From Ensifer adhaerens (GTDB taxonomy: Bacteria; Pseudomonadota; Alphaproteobacteria; Rhizobiales; Rhizobiaceae), in NCBI GenBank assembly GCA_900215285.1, contig OCMG01000002.1:1-64000 (forward strand): a stretch of 64,000 nt of DNA, in the 5' to 3' direction. Below are positions 36,867 to 45,582 of this stretch, piece after piece. The position numbers were made by a program, and so were the translations under genes. Each line of letters starts with the position of its first letter. The first letter of the stretch is position 1. The notes beneath the pieces were generated by a model that was not told the origin of the DNA, ran no database searches, and saw nothing but the letters and a program-made list of their open reading frames with translations.

Positions 36867-37606
36867 TGGCGCTCGAGACCCGCAACCTCGTCAAGCGCTT
36901 CGGTGGCTTCACCGCCACGCATGACGTGTCGCTCTCCATTCGGAGGGGCGCGCGCCATGCGCTGATCGGCCCGAATGGCGCCGGCAAGACGACGCTGATC
37001 AATCTCTTCACCGGCGTCTTTGCGCCCACCAGCGGACAGATCCTGCTCGACGGCGAGGATATCACTACACTGCCGGCGCATGCCCGCGTGGCGCGCGGCC
37101 TGTCGCGAACGTTCCAGATCAACCAGCTCTTCGGCGACTTCACGCCGCTCGATTCCATGATGCTCGCCATCGGTGAACGCAAGGGCCATGGGCGCTACTT
37201 CTGGCGCTCCCTTGCTGCCGACCCCGATGTCATCAATGAGGCCGCTACCACGCTGGAGCAGTTTCATCTGGCTGACGTAATGTCGGAAGATACAAGATTG
37301 CTGCCATATGGCAAGCAAAGACTGTTGGAAATCGCCCTTGCGATCGCGTCCAGGCCCAAGGTTCTCCTGCTGGACGAACCCGCTGCCGGCGTCCCGGAGG
37401 AGGAGCGCGAGGAGGTTCTTTCCATCGTTCGGGCCCTTCCCGAAGACGTGACCGTGGTTCTGATCGAGCATGACATGGACCTCGTCTTCTCCTTCGCTGA
37501 CCGCATTTCAGTTCTCGCCGCCGGCGCGCTCATTGCGGAAGGCACAGTCGAGGAGATCGCGCGCGATCCGCAGGTCAAGGCGATTTATCTTGGAGAAGAT
37601 GCCTGA
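36863..37606 (+). CDS. Branched-chain-type ABC transporter ATP-binding protein (LivG family)
   Basis: A 247-residue ATPase with Walker A GPNGAGKTTL and Walker B VLLLDEPAAGVPE. The LivG-specific segment RGLSRTFQINQLF contains the Q-loop. The signature motif is degenerate: LPYGKQRLLEIALAI in place of LSYGQQR-type sequences. The frame is open upstream, but the ATG at 36863 overlapping the LivM stop is the natural start. Confidence 0.91.
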   Translation: MMALETRNLVKRFGGFTATHDVSLSIRRGARHALIGPNGAGKTTLINLFTGVFAPTSGQILLDGEDITTLPAHARVARGLSRTFQINQLFGDFTPLDSMMLAIGERKGHGRYFWRSLAADPDVINEAATTLEQFHLADVMSEDTRLLPYGKQRLLEIALAIASRPKVLLLDEPAAGVPEEEREEVLSIVRALPEDVTVVLIEHDMDLVFSFADRISVLAAGALIAEGTVEEIARDPQVKAIYLGEDA

Positions 37607-38307
37607 TGACGGCCCTCCTTCACATAGAGAAACTGGTGGCAGGCTATGGCGAGGCGAGGGTGCTCTCCCATGTCGATCTCACCCTCAAAGCCGGCCGCTC
37701 GCTTGCGCTTCTCGGGCGCAACGGTGCCGGCAAGACGACGCTGGTCGACACGATCGCAGGCGTGACGACACATCACGCCGGCGCGATTCGATTTGACGGT
37801 CGCGACATCAGCCGCCTTCCTCCAGAGCGGCGCGCGCCTCTCGGCATTGGCTGGGTGCCGCAGGAACGCAATATCTTCCCCTCGCTGACGGTGGAGGAAA
37901 ACCTGACCGCCACCGCCCGGCCAGGCGCCTGGTCGCTGGAACGCGCTTACCAGATGTTCCCCCGCCTGAAGGAACGCCGGCGCAACATGGGCAATCAGCT
38001 TTCGGGCGGCGAACAGCAGATGCTTGCCGTCGCCCGCGCCTTGTTGCTGAACCCGAAACTGCTCTTGCTCGACGAACCGCTGGAAGGCCTCGCTCCGATC
38101 ATCGTGGATGAATTGCTGGCAGCGCTCCGCCGCATCGTCACGGGAGAGGGCATGTCCGCGATCATCATCGAGCAGAAGGCCCGCAAGATCCTGCCACTGA
38201 CCGACGAGGCCGTGGTTCTGGATCGCGGGGCCGTGAGCTATCGGGGAACATCTCAGGCGCTGCTGAACGATCCGGTGCGGCTGGATTCGTTGCTGAGCGT
38301 CGCGTGA
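37606..38307 (+). CDS. Branched-chain-type ABC transporter ATP-binding protein (LivF family)
   Basis: A 233-residue ATPase with Walker A GRNGAGKTTL, signature LSGGEQQMLAVARAL and Walker B LLLLDEPLEGLAP. The ATG overlaps the LivG stop by one base (TGATG). It is the last gene of the operon and is followed by a hairpin terminator. Confidence 0.92.
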   Translation: MTALLHIEKLVAGYGEARVLSHVDLTLKAGRSLALLGRNGAGKTTLVDTIAGVTTHHAGAIRFDGRDISRLPPERRAPLGIGWVPQERNIFPSLTVEENLTATARPGAWSLERAYQMFPRLKERRRNMGNQLSGGEQQMLAVARALLLNPKLLLLDEPLEGLAPIIVDELLAALRRIVTGEGMSAIIIEQKARKILPLTDEAVVLDRGAVSYRGTSQALLNDPVRLDSLLSVA

Positions 38308-38415
38308 GCGGCGTCTCTTGGAGCCGACGCCGGCTGATGCGGACCGCGTCAACCTCGGCGCAAGGTCGGGGAGAGTAGAGGGTCTACGCCAAAGACAGCC
38401 TGACCCAACAATCAA

Positions 38416-38450
38416 AAGACACCGAAAGCGGGTCGCGCCTTCGGTGTCTT
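38416..38450. terminator. Strong hairpin between convergent livF-like and ligM-like genes
   Basis: AAGACACCGAA (38416-38426) pairs perfectly with TTCGGTGTCTT (38440-38450), an 11-base stem with a 13-base loop. The minus strand continues with CTTTTGAT after the stem and the plus strand with TTTGG, so it can serve both converging transcripts. Confidence 0.7.
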
Positions 38451-38512
38451 TGGCTTCCAGTCCATGCAAGCCGGACGGGCGCAGCGCTCTCGCACCGCGC
38501 CAGCACTCCTGA

Positions 38513-39925
38513 TCAGCGCTTCGTACGCCAGCTTTCGGCATAATTCTCGCGGGCCTCGCGCGCGTAAGGCGTAGGCGAAACGCGGACGCGGATCTTGGCC
38601 TGCTTGTGGCGCTCGGTCGAGGTCTTGCCCGAACCGCCGTCGGGTTCACCCCAAACCAGGGTCAGCACATCGCCTTCCTTAATATCCTGGTCGACGATAC
38701 CCAGCGAAAGCAGGCAGCGCTCGTTATAGGAATAGCCGTTGAACATCGACATCCCAACCTGCTTGCCGCTCTGGTCGAGGATCAGGTCCGCGCTCGTCGA
38801 AGCGTAGTTCGGCTGCGGGAAGTCGATCCACTTGTAATGATCTTCGCCCGGCTTGAAGGCGGATGCGATGACGTCCACGACGTCTTCGGCATTCCACTCG
38901 AAGGTCACCTTCTTGCGGTGCTTCTGCTCCTTCATCTTCAGCAGGGCCTGCTTGCCGATGAAGTCGTCCTTCTTCCAGCCGATGTAGAAGTCGTAGCCCA
39001 GCTCGAACGGGTTGACGTAATAGTCTTCGATATTGTTCGAGACATAGCTGCCGCCGATGGCACCAGTCGCCTCATAGGAATCCGCGCCGAGCCATTCTCG
39101 ATAGGCCTGCAGCATACCGTCGCCGGTATAGATGCCCGGCAGAGGAGACGGAATCCAGCCGGATTCGAGCGTGTTGGTCGAATAGGCGCGGCTTCCGCAG
39201 CGCACGAGATCGACATTGGCTTCCTTGGCAGCTTCGAGAATGCAGCTCAGGATATAGTTCTTGTCGTCATAAGGCCCCCAGATTTCGAGGCCTGGCGCGC
39301 CGGACATGCCGTGGCGCAGCGCCTGCACCTTCTTGGAGCCGACATTGATCTGGTCGACATGGAAGAACTTGATCTCCGGGATCGGACCGCGGTTCAGCTT
39401 TTCGAAGATCTTGTAAGCCTCCGGACCCTGAATCTGGTAGCGGTAATGCGTGCGGAACACGCGCTCGCCTTCAGGGCGCGACGGCGAACGCGGGTCGTGC
39501 TTGATGCGCACGTTCCACTTGCCATAGGCAGCGCAGAACATCAGCCAGTTCGACGTCGGCGCGCGACCCACGAGAATGAACTTGTCCTGGCGCTCGCGGA
39601 AGATGATGTGGTCGCCGATGACATGGCCGTTCGGCGTGACCGGAACGAAATGCTTGGCGCGGTTGAGATCGAAATTCGAGAAGGAATTGATGCCGTGATA
39701 GGCAAGAAACGCTTCGGCATCCGGGCCTTCGACGATCAGTTCGTCCATGTGATGCGACTGGTCGAACAAGACTGCGGAGTGGCGCCAGGCGGCCTGCTCA
39801 TCGCGCCAGTTCGCGAATTCCGGCGCGACGACCGGGTATACATACATCCCGATCTTCGAATTGCGCAAACGCCCGACAATGTCGGGGTTTTCTTTCATGA
39901 TGTCGGACAGACTGGAAACAGCCAT
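38513..39925 (-). CDS. ligM: Tetrahydrofolate-dependent aryl O-demethylase, LigM/DesA family (GcvT fold)
   Basis: A 470-residue protein of the aminomethyltransferase (GcvT) fold. Its length and residues such as IGMYVYPVVAPEFANWRDEQ, AVLFDQSHHM, HGMSGAPGLEIWGPY, NTLESGWIPSPLPGIYTGD and SNNIEDYYVNPFELGY closely match what I know of Sphingobium LigM, which moves the methyl group of vanillate or 3-O-methylgallate to tetrahydrofolate. The ATG at 39925 follows GGGAGGA. An ATGTATACAT operator lies 30 bases upstream. MetF-like and formyl-THF-deformylase genes nearby would process the methyl-THF. The substrate could be vanillate, syringate or another methyl ether. Confidence 0.83.
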   Translation of the reverse strand: MAVSSLSDIMKENPDIVGRLRNSKIGMYVYPVVAPEFANWRDEQAAWRHSAVLFDQSHHMDELIVEGPDAEAFLAYHGINSFSNFDLNRAKHFVPVTPNGHVIGDHIIFRERQDKFILVGRAPTSNWLMFCAAYGKWNVRIKHDPRSPSRPEGERVFRTHYRYQIQGPEAYKIFEKLNRGPIPEIKFFHVDQINVGSKKVQALRHGMSGAPGLEIWGPYDDKNYILSCILEAAKEANVDLVRCGSRAYSTNTLESGWIPSPLPGIYTGDGMLQAYREWLGADSYEATGAIGGSYVSNNIEDYYVNPFELGYDFYIGWKKDDFIGKQALLKMKEQKHRKKVTFEWNAEDVVDVIASAFKPGEDHYKWIDFPQPNYASTSADLILDQSGKQVGMSMFNGYSYNERCLLSLGIVDQDIKEGDVLTLVWGEPDGGSGKTSTERHKQAKIRVRVSPTPYAREARENYAESWRTKR

Positions 39926-39954
39926 CGTGGTTCCTCCCATTGGCTAAACGATCT

Positions 39955-39964
39955 ATGTATACAT
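39955..39964. promoter_or_regulatory. GntR operator candidate ATGTATACAT (ligM-like gene)
   Basis: An exact copy of the palindrome ATGTATACAT, 30 bases upstream of the O-demethylase start, where a bound repressor would block the promoter or early elongation. Confidence 0.72.
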
Positions 39965-40082
39965 TCATGCCGATTGACGCGCAGAATGCAAGCCTCTTTT
40001 TCAGAGAGATTGGCGCGAGGAGATGGCAAATGGAAGACGGATTCTTCTCGGCGAGGAACTCGGACTCAAAGTTTTTCAGGCT

Positions 40083-40814
40083 TTAGCGGTGAATCAGCGC
40101 AAGGCCGGGAATCTTGCCGAGAAGATCCGGGTCCTTGTTGAAAATGTATTCAATATTGTGCCGGGCTGTGCGCGCATGCTCGCGCGCCACGAATTCCGCC
40201 CGCGCGCCCTCTCTGCCGATAATCGCATTCAGGATTGCCTTGTGCTGCTCCTGTGCCGAGCGCAGGGAGCGGCGAAAGGCAGCGATTTCCAGCCGGTTCG
40301 GCAGGAAGGCCGAGGGCGAGGCAAAGGGTAGCGCCGAGGCACGCTCGACTTCCCGGCGGATCATTTCACTGCCGCAAAGTCCTGCAAGCTCGCGGTGAAA
40401 ATCCTCGTTGAGATCAGAATAGGCATCGAAATCGACCTCATCTCCCGCCCCAAAACAGGCATCGATCTTTTCGACGATATCCTGCAGCCGCAAAAGCCCT
40501 TCCGGTGACGCGCCGCGTTCGGCAGCAAGGCGTGCGGCCGTCCCTTCCATCACACCGCGCAACTCGATGGAATCGATCACATCCTCATAACCGAAGCGGC
40601 GCACGACGAAGCCGCCATTCGGCAAGCGATCGAGGAGCCCCTCCTCCGCCAGCCGCGACAGCGCCTCACGCACCGGCGTGCGGGAAATCTCCAGCGTTTC
40701 AGCCAGCGACACCTCGAAAAGCCGCATCCCGCCCGGCAATTCGCCGCTGACGATCTTTTCACGCAATTCGATCACGGCCCTGCGGCCATGGGTGGCGGCT
40801 TCGCTGACTTTCAT
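40083..40814 (-). CDS. GntR-family regulator, FadR subfamily (FCD domain)
   Basis: A 243-residue regulator. The N-terminal winged HTH is visible (LREKIVSGELPGGMRLFEVSL, then LEISRTPVREALSRLAEEGL). The C-terminal all-helical FCD ligand domain includes EDFHRELAGLCGSE and the HKAILNAIIGREGARAEF helix with metal-binding His positions. It is flanked by the deformylase and O-demethylase genes. A one-mismatch ATGTATACAT element lies 71 bases upstream, so autoregulation is likely. The ligand is probably the methylated substrate or its demethylated product. Confidence 0.9.
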   Translation of the reverse strand: MKVSEAATHGRRAVIELREKIVSGELPGGMRLFEVSLAETLEISRTPVREALSRLAEEGLLDRLPNGGFVVRRFGYEDVIDSIELRGVMEGTAARLAAERGASPEGLLRLQDIVEKIDACFGAGDEVDFDAYSDLNEDFHRELAGLCGSEMIRREVERASALPFASPSAFLPNRLEIAAFRRSLRSAQEQHKAILNAIIGREGARAEFVAREHARTARHNIEYIFNKDPDLLGKIPGLALIHR

Positions 40815-40884
40815 GATTCAATCCCCCATTCGCACCATCGCTATAGCACTCCGAGAGGCGGCTGCGAAGCGCCTCGGGGTCCGC

Positions 40885-40894
40885 CTGTATACAT
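40885..40894. promoter_or_regulatory. GntR operator candidate CTGTATACAT (gntR promoter)
   Basis: Nine of ten bases match ATGTATACAT. It lies between the deformylase stop and the gntR start, the expected place for an autoregulatory site. Confidence 0.62.
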
Positions 40895-40915
40895 TGGCGA
40901 CGAGGGCTCCCGCGA

Positions 40916-41764
40916 TTATTTGGCGAAGACGACAGTCTTGTTCTTGTTGAGCAGAACGCGATCCTCCAGATGCCAGGTCACGGCTCGCGCCAGGACCCGC
41001 CGCTCGATATCGCGCCCCTTGCCGACCAGTTCCTCAGGCGTGTCGGCGTGGCTCACCGCCTCGACGTCCTGGCAGATGATCGGCCCCTCATCCAGATCGC
41101 CGGTGACATAATGAGCGGTCGCGCCGATCATCTTCACCCCGCGCGCATGCGCCTGGTGATAGGGCTTGGCCCCCTTGAAACCGGGCAGAAAGGAATGGTG
41201 GATGTTGATACAGCGACCGGAAAGAAAGGCAGAGAGCTCGTCGGAAAGCACCTGCATGTAACGCGCCAGAACAACAAGCTCAGCCCCGCTTTCTTCGACG
41301 ATCCGCTGAACTTCGGCTTCCTGCGCCGCCTTGGTCTCCCTGGTAATCGGCAGATGATGATAGGGAATGCCCTCCATCAGGGTGAGGTTCAGCGCCTCGC
41401 GCGGATGATTGCCGATGATCCCGACCACCTCCATGTTCAGTTCGCCGATCCGCATCCGGTAGAGCAGATCCCCGAGGCAATGATCGAAGCGCGACACCAT
41501 CAGCAGCACCTTGCGCCGTATACCCGCAATTCGCAGCGTCAGGTCAAGACCGAAACGCTCCACCTCTTGGCTGATGCCCGCACGGAAGGCAGTTTCCGGT
41601 TCCACCATCGAGAAGGCCACCCGCATGAAGAACATGCCGGTTTCAGGATCGTCGAACTGATGCGCCTCGAAGATGTCGCCGCCATGCGTGGCGATCCGCA
41701 CCGCGACGGCGGCCACGATGCCGCTGCGATTGGCGCAGCGCAGCGTCAGGATGTAGTCGGTCAT
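40916..41764 (-). CDS. purU: Formyltetrahydrofolate deformylase
   Basis: A 282-residue enzyme with an N-terminal ACT domain (TLRCANRSGIVAAVAVRIA) and a C-terminal formyltransferase-fold hydrolase. The catalytic Asn-His-Asp set is visible in INIHHSFLPGFKGAKPYHQA and GATAHYVTGDLDEGPII. It hydrolyses 10-formyl-THF to formate and THF, regenerating the folate acceptor needed by the O-demethylase. The ATG at 41764 has a GGAGGAGAGA purine tract. It diverges from the MetF-like gene across a spacer holding an ATGTATACAT site. Confidence 0.93.
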   Translation of the reverse strand: MTDYILTLRCANRSGIVAAVAVRIATHGGDIFEAHQFDDPETGMFFMRVAFSMVEPETAFRAGISQEVERFGLDLTLRIAGIRRKVLLMVSRFDHCLGDLLYRMRIGELNMEVVGIIGNHPREALNLTLMEGIPYHHLPITRETKAAQEAEVQRIVEESGAELVVLARYMQVLSDELSAFLSGRCINIHHSFLPGFKGAKPYHQAHARGVKMIGATAHYVTGDLDEGPIICQDVEAVSHADTPEELVGKGRDIERRVLARAVTWHLEDRVLLNKNKTVVFAK

Positions 41765-41910
41765 GTTTCTCTCCTCCTGAGGAGCGCTCCCACACCCCTC
41801 GCTTTCTCTCTCTCGCAGCGACTGCGCGTACACATTTCAAAATGCCTTATCGCCAAAAATCAGCTCATAAGGCCATTTTCATCGGCATATTGATTGTTTA
41901 TGCGATATCG

Positions 41911-41920
41911 ATGTATACAT
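41911..41920. promoter_or_regulatory. GntR operator candidate ATGTATACAT (purU/metF divergent promoter)
   Basis: An exact palindrome copy in the 182-base spacer between purU and the MetF-like gene, 26 bases before the latter's start. A weaker related element, GCGTACACAT, lies near 41825-41834. One bound dimer could control both directions. Confidence 0.72.
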
Positions 41921-41946
41921 AACAAGAGGCATCGAGGAGGAGCAAG

Positions 41947-42879
41947 ATGGCTTTTTTGAATTTCGGCAGCCGCACCGACACCAAGGCATCAGCCCCCGAC
42001 CTCGATGCAGAGGCCGCAGGATTTCTCGATAACTGGTCGATCGAGGTCATGCCGCGCACAGCGGCGAAAGTGGAAAACTTCCGTGCGCTACTGCCTGCTG
42101 GAACGCGTGTCTATGTGGCCCATATCGCCGGAACGCCGTTTGAGGATATGCTGGCGACTGCGCAGCGACTGACGAAGGATGGCTTTCCCGTCATGCCGCA
42201 TATCCCGGCCCGCATCATTCCCGATATTGCAACTCTGGAAACCTGGATTCGACGCTATCGCGAAGAGGCCGGCGTGACGCAGGCGCTGTTGCTCGGGGGC
42301 GGACCAACAAAGCCGGAAGGCGCGCTTCACAGCGCCGTCCAGCTCATAGAAACCGGCCTGTTCGACCGCTATGGATACAAGCGCCTGCATGTCGCCGGCC
42401 ATCCGGAGGGCAATCGCGACATTGATGCGGATGGCACGACTGCGCAAGTCGATGCCAGCCTGATGTGGAAGCAGGACTTTTCCTCGCGGACGGATGTCGA
42501 GATGGCCATCGTCACACAATTCGCCTTCGACGCCGCTGCCGTGACAAGCTGGGCGGAACGCATCGCCGATCTGGGCGTCCGTTTGCCCATCCATGTGGGC
42601 ATTGCCGGTCCTGCCAAGCTGCAAACGCTGATCCAGTTCGCCCTCTCCTGCGGGGTCGGCCCGTCGCTGAAGGTCTTGCAGAAACGCGCCATGGACGTGA
42701 CCCGCCTGCTCGCGCCTTACGAGCCGACCGACGTCGTCAGCGGCCTGGCAGCCTACAAGTTAAAAAACCCTGATAGCCTTATCTCGCGGGTTCATGTGTT
42801 TCCGCTGGGTGGTATCCGGACGGCCGCCGACTGGATGAACCGGCAGGTTCCGGCGAAGCCTCGGGCTGCGATGGCATGA
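41947..42879 (+). CDS. metF: Methylenetetrahydrofolate reductase family protein (MetF-like)
   Basis: A 310-residue flavin-dependent TIM-barrel protein of the MetF family. Features include WSIEVMPRTAAKVENF, ALLLGGGPTKPEG, TQFAFDAAAVTSWAERI and PIHVGIAGPAKLQTL. It starts after AGGAGGAGCAAG. In vanillate-type O-demethylation the reductase runs in reverse, oxidising 5-methyl-THF to methylene-THF. The sequence is divergent from housekeeping MetF, which fits a dedicated catabolic copy. No FolD gene is present in the window to complete the oxidation. Confidence 0.85.
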   Translation: MAFLNFGSRTDTKASAPDLDAEAAGFLDNWSIEVMPRTAAKVENFRALLPAGTRVYVAHIAGTPFEDMLATAQRLTKDGFPVMPHIPARIIPDIATLETWIRRYREEAGVTQALLLGGGPTKPEGALHSAVQLIETGLFDRYGYKRLHVAGHPEGNRDIDADGTTAQVDASLMWKQDFSSRTDVEMAIVTQFAFDAAAVTSWAERIADLGVRLPIHVGIAGPAKLQTLIQFALSCGVGPSLKVLQKRAMDVTRLLAPYEPTDVVSGLAAYKLKNPDSLISRVHVFPLGGIRTAADWMNRQVPAKPRAAMA

Positions 42880-42891
42880 CGCGCTAGCAGT

Positions 42892-43950
42892 TCATCCACC
42901 CGCAAACACCCTTCCGTCAAACAGCTTGCGGGCCGTGCGGATCGATCCGGCACCCTTGACGCCGCCCTCTGCATCGAGGTCGAGAAAGACCTCCATCGAT
43001 CCCGTTGGGTGCTCGATGAAATAGACCCTGCCCTCAGGCTGCACGGCCAGTGTAGCGGCCGGTCCCGTCTTCAGCCGCGTCGCCGTCGCCACGGTGATTG
43101 CGGCAAAGACCCCAATAGTGGCGTGGACGCGATGCGGGATGAAACATCGAGTTGAAATCACGCCGCCTGAACTTGGCGGTGAAACGAGCACCATTTTTGG
43201 CACGGACGCTGTCGTGACATCACCAAGCCCCATCAGCGGACCCGCCCGAAGCCGGATGGCCTCAACACGCGCCTTCAATAGGGCATTCTCTTCAAGTTCC
43301 TCCCGGCTCTCTTTCCCCGTCACACCGAGATCGGAGGCGCGCAGGATGACACAGGGCATGCCGTTGTCGATCAAAGTTGTCTCAATACCGTCAATTATGT
43401 CCACCAGATTGCCAGTTGGCAGCAGCGCGCCGCACATCGAGCCCGCGATATTGGCGAATATCAAAGGCACGGCGGCATGTCGTCCGGGAACGCCCGCAAT
43501 CTCAGCCTCTCCGCGATAGGTGACCCGGCCGCCTGGGGTCGCGACGCGCGCCACGGCGACCTCGCCCGTATTCACCATGTGGATGCGCACTTCCGTCTCG
43601 GCGTCCATCGCCGCCACCAGCCCGCGTTCAATGGCCGCCGGCCCGACGCCCGCGAGAATGTTGCCGCAGCCCTGCGCATCACTGACAAGCGCCTGATCGA
43701 CAAAGACTTGCAGGAAGAGATAGTCGACATCGGCGTCAGGGCGGGCCGATTTTGAAAGGACCGCCACCTTGGAGGTCAGCGGGTCAGCCCCGCCGATACC
43801 GTCAATTTGGCGTGGATCGGGCGAGCCCATGACCGAGAGCAGGAGCCGGTCGCGTTGAGCCGGGTCGGCAGGCAGGTCTTCCGCCAGAAAATAGGCCCCT
43901 TTCGACGTGCCGCCGCGCATCCAGAGACAGGGGATGCCGTTCTCAAACAT
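42892..43950 (-). CDS. galD: 4-Oxalomesaconate tautomerase (GalD/PrpF family)
   Basis: A 352-residue PrpF-fold isomerase. It opens [17 protein letters not shown] and has [18 protein letters not shown], both typical of the GalD/LigU branch. The enzyme converts keto and enol forms of 4-oxalomesaconate in the gallate and protocatechuate 4,5-cleavage routes. Its start overlaps the aldolase gene by 8 bases; the four genes galB-like, dioxygenase, galC-like and galD-like form one overlapping operon. Confidence 0.87.
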   Translation of the reverse strand: MFENGIPCLWMRGGTSKGAYFLAEDLPADPAQRDRLLLSVMGSPDPRQIDGIGGADPLTSKVAVLSKSARPDADVDYLFLQVFVDQALVSDAQGCGNILAGVGPAAIERGLVAAMDAETEVRIHMVNTGEVAVARVATPGGRVTYRGEAEIAGVPGRHAAVPLIFANIAGSMCGALLPTGNLVDIIDGIETTLIDNGMPCVILRASDLGVTGKESREELEENALLKARVEAIRLRAGPLMGLGDVTTASVPKMVLVSPPSSGGVISTRCFIPHRVHATIGVFAAITVATATRLKTGPAATLAVQPEGRVYFIEHPTGSMEVFLDLDAEGGVKGAGSIRTARKLFDGRVFAGG

Positions 43951-44614
43951 ATTTCAGCCCCTTGGCCGCGAGGACGCCCCGCATGTCATACATGTCCAGG
44001 CCGAGTTCGCCGGCGGCGAGACGCTTTCGCTTCATTTCCTCGTTGGCCAGCCGCTTTTCGGCTGCTTTCAACACCAACTCGGCTTCCGCACAGCGGACGA
44101 CGCAGACGCCATCATCATCAGCGACGACCACATCGCCTGCCTCGATCAGCGCACCGGCGCAGACGATCGGCACATTGACCGAGCCCAGCGTTTCCTTGAC
44201 CGTGCCCTGCGCCGAAATCGCCTTCGACCACACCGGGAAGCCCATGGCTGTCAGATCACGGATATCCCGCACGCCGGCATCGATGATCAGCCCCCGGCAG
44301 CCGCGCGCCTTGGCCGAGGTCGCCAGCAAATCACCGAAATAGCCGTTATCGCAAGGCGAAGTTGGGGCGAGCACCAGAAGATCGCCGTCCCGTACCTGTT
44401 CGATCGCCACATGCAGCATCCAGTTATCGCCGGGTGGCGCGGAAATGGTGATCGCCGAGCCTGCAACGGACGCCCCAGCATAGATCGGCCGCATATAGCT
44501 CGCCAGCATGCCCTTGCGCCCCTGCGCCTCATGCACAGTCGCTACGCCCGCCCGGGCGAGCCGGTCGATAACGGCGGGATCGGCGCGCGGAATGTTCTGC
44601 ACCACGATGCCCAT
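43943..44614 (-). CDS. galC: 4-Carboxy-4-hydroxy-2-oxoadipate aldolase/oxaloacetate decarboxylase
   Basis: A 223-residue RraA-fold aldolase. [20 protein letters not shown] at the N terminus and [14 protein letters not shown] with the metal-site Asp are family landmarks shared with LigK, ProA and GalC. It cleaves 4-carboxy-4-hydroxy-2-oxoadipate to pyruvate and oxaloacetate. It starts two bases after the dioxygenase stop. Annotation as an aldolase, not an RraA regulator, rests on the operon. Confidence 0.87.
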   Translation of the reverse strand: MGIVVQNIPRADPAVIDRLARAGVATVHEAQGRKGMLASYMRPIYAGASVAGSAITISAPPGDNWMLHVAIEQVRDGDLLVLAPTSPCDNGYFGDLLATSAKARGCRGLIIDAGVRDIRDLTAMGFPVWSKAISAQGTVKETLGSVNVPIVCAGALIEAGDVVVADDDGVCVVRCAEAELVLKAAEKRLANEEMKRKRLAAGELGLDMYDMRGVLAAKGLKYV

Positions 44615-44616
44615 GC

Positions 44617-45582
44617 TCAGTGATCCTTCTTCACGGCAGGCGGTGTGCCATGGGTGTGGAAGGTCTCGATCGTCTTCAGACCCCAGGCCTGACCCTTCTT
44701 GCGCTCGGTCTCCGTCCAGCAGACCGGCTTCCAGTCGGGCGCGAGGATGAGCCGCGCGCCGGAATTGGCAAGCTCCACTCGGTTGCCGGCCGGCTCCCAG
44801 ACATAGAGGAAGAAAGTACCCTGGATCGCATGCTTGTGCGGCCCGGTTTCGATGTGCACGCCGTTCTCGAGGAAGATGTCGGCCGCGCGCAGGATGTCCT
44901 CGCGCGTGTCGGTCGCATAGGTCACGTGATGCAGCCGACCGGATGCGCCGCCATGCTCTTCCGTGCAGGCGAGATCATAGGTCTTGTTGTTGATGGTGAA
45001 CCAGCAGCCACCGATGCGGCCATTGTCGAGCTGGATATATTCCGTCACCCGCGAGCCCAGGCAGGTGATCATGAAATCACGGAACTTGCTGACGTCTTCA
45101 GCCAGAAGATTGAGATGATCGAAGCGACGCGGATTGGCGCCGCGCCCGTGATAGCGCTGGGCGATGTTTTTCAGCGCCGGACGTTCGCCATCGGGTGCCG
45201 CGTAGCGCACCGTGTCCCAGTATATTTCGAAGACATGGCCGAACGGGTCTTCGAACCGGAAGGCGCGGCCGTGGCCCTTGTCGCCATCGACCCAGCCGAC
45301 CACCTTGTAGTCGCTCGCCTCAATGGCCTTCACCCGTCGCTCCAGCGCTTCCGGCGAGGAGGCGCGGTAGGCGATATGGCCGACGCCGGTCGTGTGATGG
45401 CGGGTGAGTTTCAGCGTATGGAACTCATAGTCGTCATAAGCCCGCAGATATGCGGAATTCTCGTCCTGACCGGACACGGTCAGGCCGTAGACATTGACGA
45501 AGAAGGCCAGGCTTTCCTCGAATTTGTCGGTATACATCTCGACATGGGCGAGATGGGCGATATCGAAGCAGGGTTCGGTCAT
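44617..45582 (-). CDS. Type I extradiol dioxygenase, VOC superfamily, in gallate-type operon
   Basis: A 321-residue two-module extradiol dioxygenase of the catechol-2,3-dioxygenase/BphC fold. The N-terminal module starts [20 protein letters not shown]. The catalytic module has [12 protein letters not shown] (His), [11 protein letters not shown] (His) and NRVELANSG (Glu), a complete 2-His-1-carboxylate set. The ATG overlaps the galB-like gene (ATGA). Gallate and protocatechuate 4,5-dioxygenases (GalA, DesB, LigAB) belong to a different fold, the LigB superfamily, and none is encoded here. This enzyme therefore probably supplies the ring cleavage for the pathway, perhaps on gallate, methylgallate or protocatechuate. 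Confidence 0.85.
   Translation of the reverse strand: MTEPCFDIAHLAHVEMYTDKFEESLAFFVNVYGLTVSGQDENSAYLRAYDDYEFHTLKLTRHHTTGVGHIAYRASSPEALERRVKAIEASDYKVVGWVDGDKGHGRAFRFEDPFGHVFEIYWDTVRYAAPDGERPALKNIAQRYHGRGANPRRFDHLNLLAEDVSKFRDFMITCLGSRVTEYIQLDNGRIGGCWFTINNKTYDLACTEEHGGASGRLHHVTYATDTREDILRAADIFLENGVHIETGPHKHAIQGTFFLYVWEPAGNRVELANSGARLILAPDWKPVCWTETERKKGQAWGLKTIETFHTHGTPPAVKKDH

Noticed and set aside
41825..41834. GCGTACACAT as a fifth GntR site
   Set aside because: Only the right half matches ATGTATACAT; it is listed as a weak neighbour of the exact site at 41911, not as a site of its own.
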